From Acidobacteriota bacterium (GTDB lineage Bacteria; Acidobacteriota; Terriglobia; Terriglobales; Acidobacteriaceae), in NCBI GenBank assembly GCA_013289795.1, contig JABCZH010000005.1, positions 248,001-312,000 of the forward strand: a stretch of 64,000 bases of DNA. Reading direction: 5' to 3'. Made by a program: the position numbers and the translations under genes. The notes under the pieces are model-generated. The model ran no database searches. It saw only the letters and a list, made by a program, of their open reading frames with translations, and had not been told where the DNA came from. How positions within the stretch are numbered: position 1 is the first letter of the stretch; each line of letters opens with the position of its first letter. Below, piece by piece: positions 17,778-26,907 of the stretch.

Positions 17778-18784
17778 ATGTATGTCTCAGCAGACTCGGC
17801 TACTTCGATTGCAAATTCGATAAACTGCTGGGTCAGAGCCTGTCAGCTCAGGCTCATTCCGGACGCGAACGAGTACCTCACCGCATGCTCGAACAGGAAT
17901 GGGTCGCGAAGGGCTCAAACCAGTCGAGGTCGGGTCTGCGCTCCAATCTCCCGCAGACCGTTCGCGCCCCTATCCTGAATCAGCCAATGGACCTGATCAA
18001 TGGAACCCGCGACGACATTTACGCGTTTACTCATGCTCTGATGTACGTCAGGGACTTTGGTCTAGACCCCGCGCCGCTGCCCCGGCGGCGCCCCGTCGTA
18101 CTGGCGGAAGCTGAAGCGGTTCTGGCTCGTTGCCTCGACGAGCAGGACTACGACCTCTGCGGTGAAATCTTGCTAAGTTGGCCGCTCACCGGGAAGTCAT
18201 GGAGCTGTGCTGCGGCGTTTGCTTTTCGTGTTTTGGCCCACGTCGAAGACCGAGCAAACTTCCTCCCAACAGCGTCCACACGTATCAGTGAGATCCAGGC
18301 CCTGGAGGGTTCTGAACGCACGCGATACTTGCTCGCAACTGCCTACCACACGGCGTTTGTTATGGGACTCGTGTGCGCCGCCTCGCTGCGGAAGGGAAGC
18401 GCTCCACCTGCTACGATATCGACCGCCAATGCTAAGCGCGGCACGACAAAACAGGTTCTGCAAATCCTCGACGCCGACGGCCACTGTCCGCACTGGCGCG
18501 ACGAATTTCGTCAACTCGCCGATTCCGAAGCCGATGCACTGGCCGGTTTCCTCATCAACATCGCATTGGGTAGACGGGTCGTCAGCCGCGATTTCGAAGG
18601 ACTTCGCCGAATTCTTGAGCTGGCTTACGATCTGACTTTGGCCAACAGACCTGCAGCCAGTCAGACAGCAGAACTGCTAACACCCGTCGCTACCTACGCT
18701 GAGATTGCGGGTGACCCGCAATCAAGGATAGGTCCCGCTCCGTCGACGCGGCGGTTGCATCATCGCTACACCGTCGCAGCGTAG
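17778..18784 (+). pseudogene. DUF6895-like protein gene with two probable frameshifts
   Basis: The 3' three quarters are open from about 17990 to TAG 18782-18784. They encode NGTRDDIYAFTHALMYVRDF, LPRRRPVVLAEAEAVLARCL, EQDYDLCGEILLSWPL and RYLLATAYHTAFVMGLVCAA, the layout I associate with DUF6895 proteins (helical, often near natural-product genes in Actinobacteria). The expected N-terminal part (a WV helix and a KPxxE helix) is split over two other frames: SIANSINCWVRACQLRLIPD in the frame of 17778, then GREGLKPVEVGSALQS in the frame of 17899, before returning at about 17990. Two indels therefore seem to have broken the gene, or the assembly contains indel errors. A shortened start at ATG 17990 is the alternative. 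The family name is from memory of the pattern, not a search. Confidence 0.45.
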
Positions 18785-18916
18785 ATTCCGACAACTGTAT
18801 CGATTCGGGATCGTGGACCGTGAAGTTAATTTCAACCGGGTCACTGTCGTTGGCCGTAAGGTTGGCGCAGGGACCTACGGTCTGCCCAGCGATCAGGAAC
18901 GAGAAGATGTTGCAGT

Positions 18917-19290
18917 ATGAGACTCTTTAGTGCGAAGAGAACATATGTTTACGTGTTCTGTGCATATGTATTGGTGTTACTGCTATTGCTTTCTCATAGT
19001 AGGACGAGTGTGGACGGCCGTGCACAAAACACCTCCGCTCGCAATTATAGTGCCCCAAGTGATCGGCATGTTGCTTGTTACTTTGTTGGCGCTACTCGCG
19101 ATCCGAAAAACAACGAGTGCAATCGAGAAATGTTGGCCTGTTCTTGACAAGCATTATCAGTCTATTATCTGCTATAGGCGTCTTACCTAAAATCGGCTAC
19201 GACATACTTGGGTTCTTGGTGGGTAATGCAACATTTCTCATCCTTACTTGCAGAGCGGCATTGTTAGCAGGGTGGCGAATGCTCCAAGTT
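18917..19290 (+). pseudogene. fragmented membrane-protein gene (three frames)
   Basis: Three consecutive stretches in different frames each look like membrane helices. The first is RTYVYVFCAYVLVLLLLL (frame of 18917). The second is PPLAIIVPQVIGMLLVTLLA plus IRKTTSAIEK (frame of 18930). The third is LFLTSIISLLSAIGVLPKIG plus ILGFLVGNATFLILTCRAAL (frame of 19075). Joined, they would make a roughly 120-residue protein with four membrane segments. No single frame carries more than part of it. I recognise no family. Confidence 0.3.
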
Positions 19291-19332
19291 GTCAGCGTGT
19301 GCGGGCCGAAGGCAAGGGAGGAGCGCATACGA

Positions 19333-20364
19333 TCATTTTGTTCGGCTCGGCTCCATTATCCGCAACAGAGGAAGGCCATCGATATTCTGTAGAGGAAAAT
19401 AGACCAGATGAGTATCCGAGTCGACGGAAACCGTGTGCGCGTGCGGCATGGAAAGCGAGCCCACGGTGACAAGCGTCTTCCCATCCGCACGAAAGACGGT
19501 CACGTTTCCGGATTCTGCCGAGACATACAACTGCTTGAGGCTAGCATCGAACGCGAGTACATCCGGATCTTTTCCGACTGGGTATGTGGCCAGCACGTGC
19601 ATGTTTGTGAGATCGACCACTGCAAGCTTGTTATTCTCCTCTCCTGCTACGAAAGCCAGTCTATCAGTCACGTCGAGGGCAATCCCGTGGGGGCTCTCGA
19701 TTCCAGTGACTGGATAGCGCCCGATAAGTTTGGCGGTAGCCGGTTCAATCGCTACGAGCTCGTTCTTTTCGTGGACCGCAACGACGATGCGATCGGAGCC
19801 AGGGTCATAGATGGTGTTGCCCGCACCGCCGCCGAGCGGGATTGTGGTGACAAGAGAGTTGGTCGTAGCATCGATTACCACATCCGCGTCTCCCTGCTCG
19901 TCGGACACGAAGACTCGCTTCGCACCTGGAGCGTATGCGATGCCGTCAGGGTACTTGACCGGTCCAGCCTTGGCGATGGTCTTGAGGGTCTGCATATCGA
20001 CAACGGCGACTTTGTGTTCCCCTGTCACCGATGCGTAGACCCTGCCCAACTCCGGAACCGCCCAAACACCGTGAACGTTGGGAAAGCCGTCGAGATTCGC
20101 CACAACTTCCCGTTTCTTCGTATCGAAAACGACGAGTTGGTCGGCGTTCATGTGAGCGATGTAAAGCCGCCCATGGGAGGAGTCAAGGCTCTGGTAATCG
20201 AAGCGGACTGCTGGGCCCGGCAGGGGAATGTCCGCGACTTTCTTGAGTGGGGCATGATCTGTATTTTCGGAGGCGGCTTTCGGGCGGGCAGCCTCCAGGC
20301 CCATTGCTAGGATCAAAAGTGCTAGGGTCAAAACCTCGCTCATGTGGACCGCTCGTGTTCGCAT
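19333..20364 (-). CDS. secreted YVTN/NHL beta-propeller protein
   Basis: 343 residues; ATG 20364 follows GGAGGCATCC. The N-terminus has a signal-like segment (MSEVLTLALLILAMGLEAAR), and the body is YVTN-type blades: GRLYIAHMNADQLVVFDT, GRVYASVTGEHKVAVVDM, KRVFVSDEQGDADVVIDA, RLAFVAGEENNKLAVVDL and KQLYVSAESGNVTVFRA. Proteins of this type are periplasmic or extracellular scaffolds; no enzymatic residues are evident. It lies upstream of the DUF5916 gene's 3' end on the same strand but is separated from that gene by a 77-base gap. A decayed paralogue sits at 24990-25490, on the other side of the two-component genes, so the locus may once have held two copies. Confidence 0.8.
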   Translation of the reverse strand: MRTRAVHMSEVLTLALLILAMGLEAARPKAASENTDHAPLKKVADIPLPGPAVRFDYQSLDSSHGRLYIAHMNADQLVVFDTKKREVVANLDGFPNVHGVWAVPELGRVYASVTGEHKVAVVDMQTLKTIAKAGPVKYPDGIAYAPGAKRVFVSDEQGDADVVIDATTNSLVTTIPLGGGAGNTIYDPGSDRIVVAVHEKNELVAIEPATAKLIGRYPVTGIESPHGIALDVTDRLAFVAGEENNKLAVVDLTNMHVLATYPVGKDPDVLAFDASLKQLYVSAESGNVTVFRADGKTLVTVGSLSMPHAHTVSVDSDTHLVYFPLQNIDGLPLLRIMEPSRTK

Positions 20365-20441
20365 TGGATGCCTCCAGAGGATGACTGCAGCTTATAAATT
20401 GATCACTATAGTCGGTGGACTTGCAATTCCTCATCTTGACC

Positions 20442-22748
20442 TCATGGTCGCCATGAATATGTGAATTTGATGGCGAAACGGTTCTCGTAAAACTGTGGCG
20501 GGTTCACTGCTACCAAACTGGCAAAGCGCTGGCCTGCGGTGTAGATCACATACAGATCGCTGTCAGGCCGATAGTTCCAACGCAGGCGAATGTTGGCGCT
20601 GGCGCCCTGATTATTCGCGGTGTCCATTTGCAGTAGCGTCGAGAGCGTCAGGAAGCGGGAAAAGGAATAATTCGTCTGAAAGCTGCCGAAGACGACCGAG
20701 AAGTCTCCAGATCCCAGGGAAAGCGGATTTCCCGCGGGATCGCTCGTTGCTCCCAGGCGGAAGCGGTTCCACTGTTCGGCAAAATTGAAAGATAGGCGCT
20801 CGTTGGTCCTGTAGGTTGCAACTACTTGCGCTTCATTCAAGTGTCCGTTGTAGTAGCTGCCGAAACGATCGTTGAAATTGAGTGTCAACCGTCGGTCCTG
20901 CGGTGATCCATAGATCAACAGATGGCGCGTCCAGTGATATTCCCCAACAGGAATGGAAACCTTCTTGTACAGGTTGAACGGAATGATCAGGCGCTGGGTG
21001 AAGACGTCCGCAATGTCGTCGTCGCTATAGGAGCCATTGTTGAAGAAGATGCGAAATGTGCTCTGCCATTCTTGCGTTTGCAGCACATGGTGAGTATCGA
21101 GGGCATGAAGGATGAAGCCGGCAAAGTTTACTTCACGCACATGCTCGATCCGGGGTCGAACTTTGAAGTTAGGGTTGAGAAAGTCGCAAATGCAGTCCTG
21201 ACGTTCAAGGAATCCCACCTCGGGATTAAAGTGCGGCCCAATTTTTCGATGTTCACCGATCAACTCCAGCCAGTTGCGCTGGTAGTGGAAACCACCGCCG
21301 AAATCAGTCTGGCCCGACGAGAAACCCGCCGTCCGGGTCTGGGCGGCGAACATGTCCACCGCCAAGTCTTTGAAGAAGACTAGCCTGGTGTCGGCACCTT
21401 CGGTCTGGTTGAAACTGTCCAGAGGATTGCCGGAGTGCTTATCAATGCCTATCACCCCAACGTAGGATCCTCCCCACAGTGCGCGCTTCACGCGAACAAT
21501 TGCGAAATTCGCGCCGGGATTGGGCCCGGAGCCCCGCGTGTCCACATCCATGATGCCGAGTTCGAATTTGCCAAGCGAACCTGTGATCTTGGCCCCAACG
21601 TTAATGGGAACCTCTTGGCCTGTGACGGGATCAATCCCGATTTGACGGCTGAAGAACAACGAATCTACGTCGCCACCGAGCGGAAAATTAAAGACACCCT
21701 CATTCTCCAGAAAGAACTGTCTCTTCTCCGGAAAGAATAGCTTGTAGGGCGTGAGATTGAACTGTTGTGTATCAACGTCGGCGTCGGCGAAGTCGGTGTT
21801 GACGGTGAAATTGGCCACTAAGTTCGAGCGCAGGCCAAGCTTGACGTCAACGCCTCCCGTGTAAAGAGGGCTCGTCCCGGGAGTGAATCCACTACCAGCA
21901 GCGATCGGGGGAAAATGGCTGAATCCCGCCAGTCCGTAAGGCTTGACGATGAGTAGACGTCCACTGCCGATATCGGAAATTCCTTGTAATTCGCCAGCAC
22001 GGCTGACCCGTGGGGCACCATCGACACGCCGCCAGGCCGACCATAGGTCCTCTTCATTTTTGCGGCGGATGAATCGCTTGAAGTTGATCCCCCAGATCAC
22101 ATCGCTCGACTGCATGAAGTTCAAGGTCGAAAACGGAATCGCGAGGTTGGCGGTCCAGCCTTGTGTCGTCCGGCGAGCCTCCGAGGTCCACACACCGTCC
22201 CAGCCGGGATCGCCATCGCCAGTGCCAGGATCCGTGCGCGTTTCTTCGGTGATCAGTGCATCGCGTTGTGTCCCCAATGGATTGATTTGAAACACGTAAG
22301 CGTTGCGCCGGTCGTGAGACGAGTCGATGATGATTTCAAAGTAGTCGTCCAATTCCTGAGGGACATCACGGCGCAACTCGGTTGCAACGATTCCATCTGG
22401 GTAGGAGTCGAAACAGGTGATACCGAAATAGACCTCATGCTTGGTGTATAGGATACGGACTTCAGTTTTTTCGGTAGGAGGCTGGCCTTCGTAAGGCTCT
22501 CGTTGCAAGAAGTTTGAGATCGGAGCAGCCTGCAGCCAGAGCGGATCATCGAGCGTGCCGTCCAACCTCGGGGCTCGATCAGCTCGGGTTGCCTTCGCAA
22601 TGCGGAGTGCATCTTGCGCCCCAACTTGTCGCGGAGGCGCTTGCGAATTCGACCCCGACTGCCCCTGAATGGCCGCCGACGCGCCCAGAAGCGCTGCAAG
22701 GAACACACACGTTGTACTTCGCCGTGGCTCAGTGAGGGAGAGTCTCAT
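20442..22748 (-). CDS. DUF5916 outer-membrane-type protein with N-terminal CBM9-like domain
   Basis: 768 residues with a signal peptide (STTCVFLAALLGASAAIQGQ). Residues about 50-240 form a carbohydrate-binding family 9-like sandwich, marked by APRLDGTLDDPLWLQA and DDYFEIIIDSSHDRRNAYVF. The rest fits the DUF5916 pattern of long amphipathic strands with aromatic turns (KLFFPEKRQFFLENEGVFNF, then YHWTRHLLIYGSPQDRRLTL) and ends in an aromatic C-terminus (NRFAIKFTYSWRP), as in outer-membrane beta-barrels. Probable role: surface or outer-membrane binding or passage of glycans or peptides; no direct function is known. It diverges from the two-component system at 22863, which may regulate it. Confidence 0.8.
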   Translation of the reverse strand: MRLSLTEPRRSTTCVFLAALLGASAAIQGQSGSNSQAPPRQVGAQDALRIAKATRADRAPRLDGTLDDPLWLQAAPISNFLQREPYEGQPPTEKTEVRILYTKHEVYFGITCFDSYPDGIVATELRRDVPQELDDYFEIIIDSSHDRRNAYVFQINPLGTQRDALITEETRTDPGTGDGDPGWDGVWTSEARRTTQGWTANLAIPFSTLNFMQSSDVIWGINFKRFIRRKNEEDLWSAWRRVDGAPRVSRAGELQGISDIGSGRLLIVKPYGLAGFSHFPPIAAGSGFTPGTSPLYTGGVDVKLGLRSNLVANFTVNTDFADADVDTQQFNLTPYKLFFPEKRQFFLENEGVFNFPLGGDVDSLFFSRQIGIDPVTGQEVPINVGAKITGSLGKFELGIMDVDTRGSGPNPGANFAIVRVKRALWGGSYVGVIGIDKHSGNPLDSFNQTEGADTRLVFFKDLAVDMFAAQTRTAGFSSGQTDFGGGFHYQRNWLELIGEHRKIGPHFNPEVGFLERQDCICDFLNPNFKVRPRIEHVREVNFAGFILHALDTHHVLQTQEWQSTFRIFFNNGSYSDDDIADVFTQRLIIPFNLYKKVSIPVGEYHWTRHLLIYGSPQDRRLTLNFNDRFGSYYNGHLNEAQVVATYRTNERLSFNFAEQWNRFRLGATSDPAGNPLSLGSGDFSVVFGSFQTNYSFSRFLTLSTLLQMDTANNQGASANIRLRWNYRPDSDLYVIYTAGQRFASLVAVNPPQFYENRFAIKFTYSWRP

Positions 22749-22862
22749 TCCGCTGTCCAGGAACAGGAGAATAGCTCCGTAAAATGAAGATTTGCCGAAA
22801 AGCGATGTTTTTGTCAGAATTTCAGGTTGACTCGTTAAGATCGGGATAATTGATGGGTTTTC

Positions 22863-23531
22863 ATGCGCGTATTGATTGTCGAGGACGAAAAGGACATGGC
22901 GGAAGTCCTGAAAGAGGGCTTGGAGGAGGAGGACTACTTCGTGAGCTTGGCCTTTGACGGGCTCAGCGGTTTGGAGGTAGCGCGCTCATGCGAGTTCGAC
23001 GTGATCGTTCTAGATGTAATGCTTCCGAAGCTCGATGGCTTTGAGGTCGCACGGCGACTCCGTAACAGAGGAAATCGCACGCCAATCTTGATGCTGACCG
23101 CCCGCGATACTGTGCCAGATGTCGTAAAGGGGCTCGATCTCGGAGCCGATGACTACCTAACGAAACCATTTTCCTTCGCGGTCCTGTTGGCACGATTGAG
23201 GGCCGCGAGCCGACGACAATATGCCCAGCCAACGAGCCTTCTTCGAGTGGCTGATTTAGTTGTCAACCGCGCCACCAGGGAAGTGTTTCGGGCTAAGCGT
23301 GAAATCAATTTAACTGCGACGGAATTTCGGCTGCTGGAGTTTCTTATGCGTCGCCCCGGAGTAGTGGTTTCGCGCAACGCGATCGTGGAAGCTGTCTGGG
23401 GGTTCGACGACGAAGTGAACGACAACACAGTAGACGCGTTTATCCGGCTGGTGCGGCGAAAAGTCGATGATCCTCACGAAGAAAAGTTAATTAAGACGGT
23501 GCGGGGAGCTGGCTACACGCTGCGAGCTTGA
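22863..23531 (+). CDS. OmpR-family response regulator (CusR/PcoR-like)
   Basis: 222 residues. The receiver domain has VEDEKD (acidic pocket), the phospho-acceptor Asp51 in VIVLDVMLP, the Thr in LMLTARD and the Lys in LTKPFSF. The DNA-binding domain is a winged helix: NRATREVFRAKREINLTATE, RRPGVVVSRNAIVEAVWG, then NTVDAFIRLVRRKVDDP and KTVRGAGYTLR. This profile is closest to heavy-metal type regulators such as CusR. It overlaps or abuts the kinase gene start (stop TGA 23529-23531, kinase ATG 23534), so the pair is co-translated. It is divergent to the DUF5916 gene, a plausible target. Confidence 0.92.
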   Translation: MRVLIVEDEKDMAEVLKEGLEEEDYFVSLAFDGLSGLEVARSCEFDVIVLDVMLPKLDGFEVARRLRNRGNRTPILMLTARDTVPDVVKGLDLGADDYLTKPFSFAVLLARLRAASRRQYAQPTSLLRVADLVVNRATREVFRAKREINLTATEFRLLEFLMRRPGVVVSRNAIVEAVWGFDDEVNDNTVDAFIRLVRRKVDDPHEEKLIKTVRGAGYTLRA

Positions 23532-23533
23532 AT

Positions 23534-24919
23534 ATGCGTGCGCTTCCATTGCGGATACGGCTAACTGCTTGGTATTTCCTGGTGCTCTGCATTGCCTTCG
23601 GGGCATTTTCTTTGCTTGCCTTCTTCGAAGTGCGTGGAAGCATTCATTCAGCGGTAGACGAAGGGCTCCGCGATCGCGAGGCAGAGATTCAGGAACTTCT
23701 GGAGCAGCATTTGCCTGGAGAACAAATCAAGCGCGAATTGATGGCAGGTTCGAGAGTCCGGGGAGAGGACGACATACTTCAACTCGCCGATACCCGTGGG
23801 GAGTGGTCGTATAGTTCTGCTTCCGCTGTCCGGTATAGTTTGACATTCCCGACCCAAACGAACTCGAACGAGAAGTTCAGGGTTTCGACAATTTATTCCA
23901 AAGGCATGCCGCTTCGAATACTGACCGGGCAAATCCACGCGGCCGACCAAGTTTACGAGGTGCAAATTGCTGCTCCCATGGACGATTTCTACGACGCAGT
24001 GAATCGTTTCAGACTCGTGCTTCTCTTTTCGGTGCCCATCTTGCTGCTGATAGCATCAGCCGGTGGCTACTGGTTAAGCAAGAAAGCTGTCGCCCCTGTT
24101 ACGGAAATTGCCCGAGCCGCGCAGTTAATCAGTGAGCGTGAATTGTCCAGACGGCTCCCAAACCCTCAAACGGGAGATGAGCTGCAAACCCTTTCGGAAG
24201 CGTTGAACGAAATGTTTGGCAGATTGGAGCGTGCGTTCAAGCGCGTCACACAGTTTACGGCCGACGCTTCACACGAGCTGAGGACACCGGTTGCTCTGAT
24301 GCGCACCAGGACTGAAGTTGCATTGCGGAAGCAGCGCTCTGAGGCCGAGTACCGGGAAACGCTCTTCCGTATCCACCAAGAATTGGAAAGGACTTCCGCT
24401 CTCATTGAGAATTTGATGACTCTCGCCCGTGCTGACTCTGGCAGTGAGCCTCTGCAGGTTGCTCCGATAAATCTAAATGCAATTCTTCTTGAAATATGGG
24501 AACCGGCCAGCCTTCTGGCCGAAGGAAAGTCCATTCAGTACGATCAGCGACTCCCGGAGATGCCGGTTTGTGTCAGCGGGAACCCTCCATCACTGCGAAG
24601 ATTGTTTCTGATTCTGATCGACAATGCGGTGAAGTACACATCTCGAGAAGGGCGTATTTCAGTTGTACTAAACGCCAACGATGGCGCGGCTGTGATAGAG
24701 ATTCGGGATACCGGAGTAGGGATTGCACCCACGGATATCCCTCACATTTTTGAGAGATTTTATCGGGCCGACGAGTCACGTTCGCGGGAGTCCGGCGGAA
24801 CTGGTCTCGGCTTAGCTATTGCGAAATGGATTACGGAAGCACATCAGGGCAAGATTTCAGTTGTCAGCAAGGTTGGTGAAGGGTCCGTCTTTAGAGTTCA
24901 AATGCCTTTGGCGGAGTAA
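23534..24919 (+). CDS. heavy-metal-type sensor histidine kinase
   Basis: 461 residues from ATG 23534 (an in-frame TTG two codons earlier overlaps the regulator stop). Membrane segment 1 is near residues 10-30 (WYFLVLCIAFGAFSLLAFF), followed by a periplasmic domain of about 130 residues. Membrane segment 2 is LLFSVPILLLIASAGGYWL, then a HAMP domain. The dimerisation box is TADASHELRTPVAL with the phospho-acceptor His. The catalytic domain has LILIDNAVKYT (N box), IEIRDTGVGIAP (G1), FERFYRADESRSRESGG (F/G2 region) and GLGLAIAKWI. It partners the response regulator upstream. The periplasmic domain has no obvious metal-ligand cluster, so the signal is not evident. Confidence 0.92.
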   Translation: MRALPLRIRLTAWYFLVLCIAFGAFSLLAFFEVRGSIHSAVDEGLRDREAEIQELLEQHLPGEQIKRELMAGSRVRGEDDILQLADTRGEWSYSSASAVRYSLTFPTQTNSNEKFRVSTIYSKGMPLRILTGQIHAADQVYEVQIAAPMDDFYDAVNRFRLVLLFSVPILLLIASAGGYWLSKKAVAPVTEIARAAQLISERELSRRLPNPQTGDELQTLSEALNEMFGRLERAFKRVTQFTADASHELRTPVALMRTRTEVALRKQRSEAEYRETLFRIHQELERTSALIENLMTLARADSGSEPLQVAPINLNAILLEIWEPASLLAEGKSIQYDQRLPEMPVCVSGNPPSLRRLFLILIDNAVKYTSREGRISVVLNANDGAAVIEIRDTGVGIAPTDIPHIFERFYRADESRSRESGGTGLGLAIAKWITEAHQGKISVVSKVGEGSVFRVQMPLAE

Positions 24920-24989
24920 GCTCATTCACGGAGCCAGGCCCAAACGACTGACCGAATCAATACTTTGAAGTCGACAAGACTCGGAGAGA

Positions 24990-25490
24990 AACACGATGAT
25001 GCTCGCAGCATTTTGTATTCGCAGTATTGATTGCGGGATCTTACGCACTTTCGCAAGACCAGCCTGGGCGTCTGAGAAAGCACTCTTGCTGCGTGTCCAG
25101 GAAATCACACTACCGAACGCTGAAGGCGTCATAGATCATTTCGCGTTCGACGCAAAGCGCAAACGCGTAACTGGTGCCGCTCTCGGCAACACTACCGTCG
25201 AAGCCGTGGACACGTCTGCAGGCCGGGATTTACACGGCATCGCTGGCGGAGCCGCACCGCAGGGAGTGGTGTTCGTGGGAGATCCCAACAGGTTGTTCGT
25301 CGCCAACGCAGTCAGCCAATTCTGTGCAGTTTGGGCAATGGCTTCATCCAGTACGCTCGGTCCGGTGAAAGGCTTGGATTTACAGAGGGAGTCCGACTGG
25401 TTCTTGAACAATCTTGAGGAGACTGTGCGCGATAGCGATTCGCTGGCCATCATGAAGAACCTCGACGATCTCTTGCAAGCTCGGCAATGA
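24990..25490 (+). pseudogene. YVTN-type propeller gene remnant (frameshifted and truncated)
   Basis: One frame (ATG 24996) contains the family opening LLLRVQEITLPNAEGVIDHF, AFDAKRKR, VTGAALGNTTVEAVDTSAG and APQGVVFVGDPNRLFVAN, which is the first two blades of a YVTN propeller. A signal peptide (HFVFAVLIAGSYALSQDQPG) lies in a different frame just upstream, so a frameshift near 25070 separates it from its mature part. After NRLFVANA the propeller stops, and an unrelated tail (LQRESDWFLNNLEETVRDS) runs into the 3' end of the convergent gene. The reading frame to 25490 is therefore not a real protein. Confidence 0.55.
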
Positions 25491-26811
25491 GTTGATCGAC
25501 CTCTTCGACCGTCGTGTAAGCATAACAGGAGGCGCGAACCGCCACCGTGACGCCCATCCTTGTCAATAGCGGAAGAGACGCGAGATCTCCACCTCGAACG
25601 GCAAAACCCATTGCGTCGAGAGCCTTGACTATGTCGAGCACCTCCCTCTTCTCGAGCACGAAGGAAAAGACAGATATTCGATTGGTCGGCTCCGTTGGGC
25701 CAAGAATCCTCAGCCCTTTCACTTCCCTGAGCGCAGACAAGGTATGTCGCGTGAGCTCCTGCTCACGGATCCAAAGATCCTTGCGGCCCCATGATTCAAG
25801 AAATTCAATAGCTGCAGCGAGTCCCACCGCTCCGGGCACGTTCGGCGTCCCTGCTTCGAACTTCCATGCACCCTCGGCAAAATGAGTCGATCTAGACTCA
25901 AAGTCTACCTCGTGCGCCATGTTGCTTCCGGCCTGATACGGGGGCATGTTTTCGAGAATTTCGCGGCGCGCCCACAGGACGCCGGTTCCCATGGGACCGA
26001 GCATTTTGTGAGCGGAGAAAACAAAGAAATCGCAGCCGAGTTCCTGCACGTTGACGGGAAAATGCGGGGCGGATTGTGCGCCATCTACAAGAACGAGCGC
26101 ACCGACGCGGTGAGCTCGTTCGCATATTTCCTTTACAGGATTGATCAAACCTAACACGTTCGACACATGGGAAAACGCAACCAGTCTCGTACGCTCCGAC
26201 AGCAGCTTTTCCAGTTGATCGAGGCGCAACCGGCCGTCCTCTTCCATATCCACTACTAGTATGCGGGCGTTTGCCCGCCGGGCAGCAAGTTGCCAAGGCA
26301 CAAGATTGGAATAGTGTTCTGTAACAGTCAAGATGATCTCGTCGCTTGGGTGCAGGTTCACGCTTCCCCAGGACGAAGCAACGAGATTGATGGCTTCCGT
26401 TGTCCCGCGGGTCCACACAATTTCGTCTGGTCCACGTGCATTCAAGAATTTCGCAACTGTACCCCTTGCGTTCTCATAGAGCGTTGCGGACTGACGAGCG
26501 AGTGTGTGTAGAGACTTTGATGGATTCGCGTTCTCTCGCAGATAATAATGCGTGAGGGCGTCGGTCACTGCGCGGGGCCGCTGGGTCGTGGCTGCGCTGT
26601 CGAGGTACACCAAGGGATGGTCATTTACACGTTCTCCGAGGGCCGGGAACTGTGCGCGCAGCGACTCCAACTGCCCAAGGGCGCGGTTTCCGGCGGGGCG
26701 CGAATAATGACTCAAAGTCGATCCTCCGTCGCCTCTGAAAATCCCGGCTGACGCAGCGAATGCGCCAAAACCCGAAACCCTTTTCAGGAATTCCCTTCGG
26801 TACGTTTCCAA
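25450..26811 (-). CDS. SufS-like PLP enzyme (class V aminotransferase fold) with Tat signal, lacking the usual catalytic Cys
   Basis: 453 residues from TTG 26811; an in-frame stop lies just upstream. The N-terminus has a twin-arginine signal (YRREFLKRVSGFGAFAAS). The body is group-II cysteine desulfurase-like: VYLDSAATTQRP, NPSKSLHTLARQSATLYENA, VWTRGTTEAINLVASSWG, TEHYSNLVPWQ, DGAQSAPHFPVNV and the PLP lysine in FSAHKMLGPMGTG. In SufS the persulfide Cys sits in an RTGHHC loop; here the aligned residues are RGGDLA, so that Cys is absent. A Cys does occur in VRASCYAYTTVEEVD, where SufS has RASLAMYNT. Either that Cys substitutes, or the enzyme does another PLP reaction. An exported cysteine-desulfurase-like enzyme is unusual. 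It lies 96 bases downstream-facing from the M28 peptidase gene on the same strand. Confidence 0.8.
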   Translation of the reverse strand: METYRREFLKRVSGFGAFAASAGIFRGDGGSTLSHYSRPAGNRALGQLESLRAQFPALGERVNDHPLVYLDSAATTQRPRAVTDALTHYYLRENANPSKSLHTLARQSATLYENARGTVAKFLNARGPDEIVWTRGTTEAINLVASSWGSVNLHPSDEIILTVTEHYSNLVPWQLAARRANARILVVDMEEDGRLRLDQLEKLLSERTRLVAFSHVSNVLGLINPVKEICERAHRVGALVLVDGAQSAPHFPVNVQELGCDFFVFSAHKMLGPMGTGVLWARREILENMPPYQAGSNMAHEVDFESRSTHFAEGAWKFEAGTPNVPGAVGLAAAIEFLESWGRKDLWIREQELTRHTLSALREVKGLRILGPTEPTNRISVFSFVLEKREVLDIVKALDAMGFAVRGGDLASLPLLTRMGVTVAVRASCYAYTTVEEVDQLIAELARDRRGSS

Positions 26812-26907
26812 GGCTTTTCACATCCTCGATGCTGACTTTGAACTCAAAGGACTCGCGACGACCAGCTACTCTTGATACAAGTACAGCCTTCCCGGTTTCT
26901 CCAATCA

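Noticed and set aside
17765-17989. The in-frame N-terminal 75 codons of the DUF6895-like reading frame
   Set aside because: The sequence is unlike the family, while helices expected there are found in the two other frames, so it was treated as a frameshift artefact.
19408-20310. A 300-codon plus-strand frame
   Set aside because: It is antisense to the YVTN propeller gene and lacks any family pattern.
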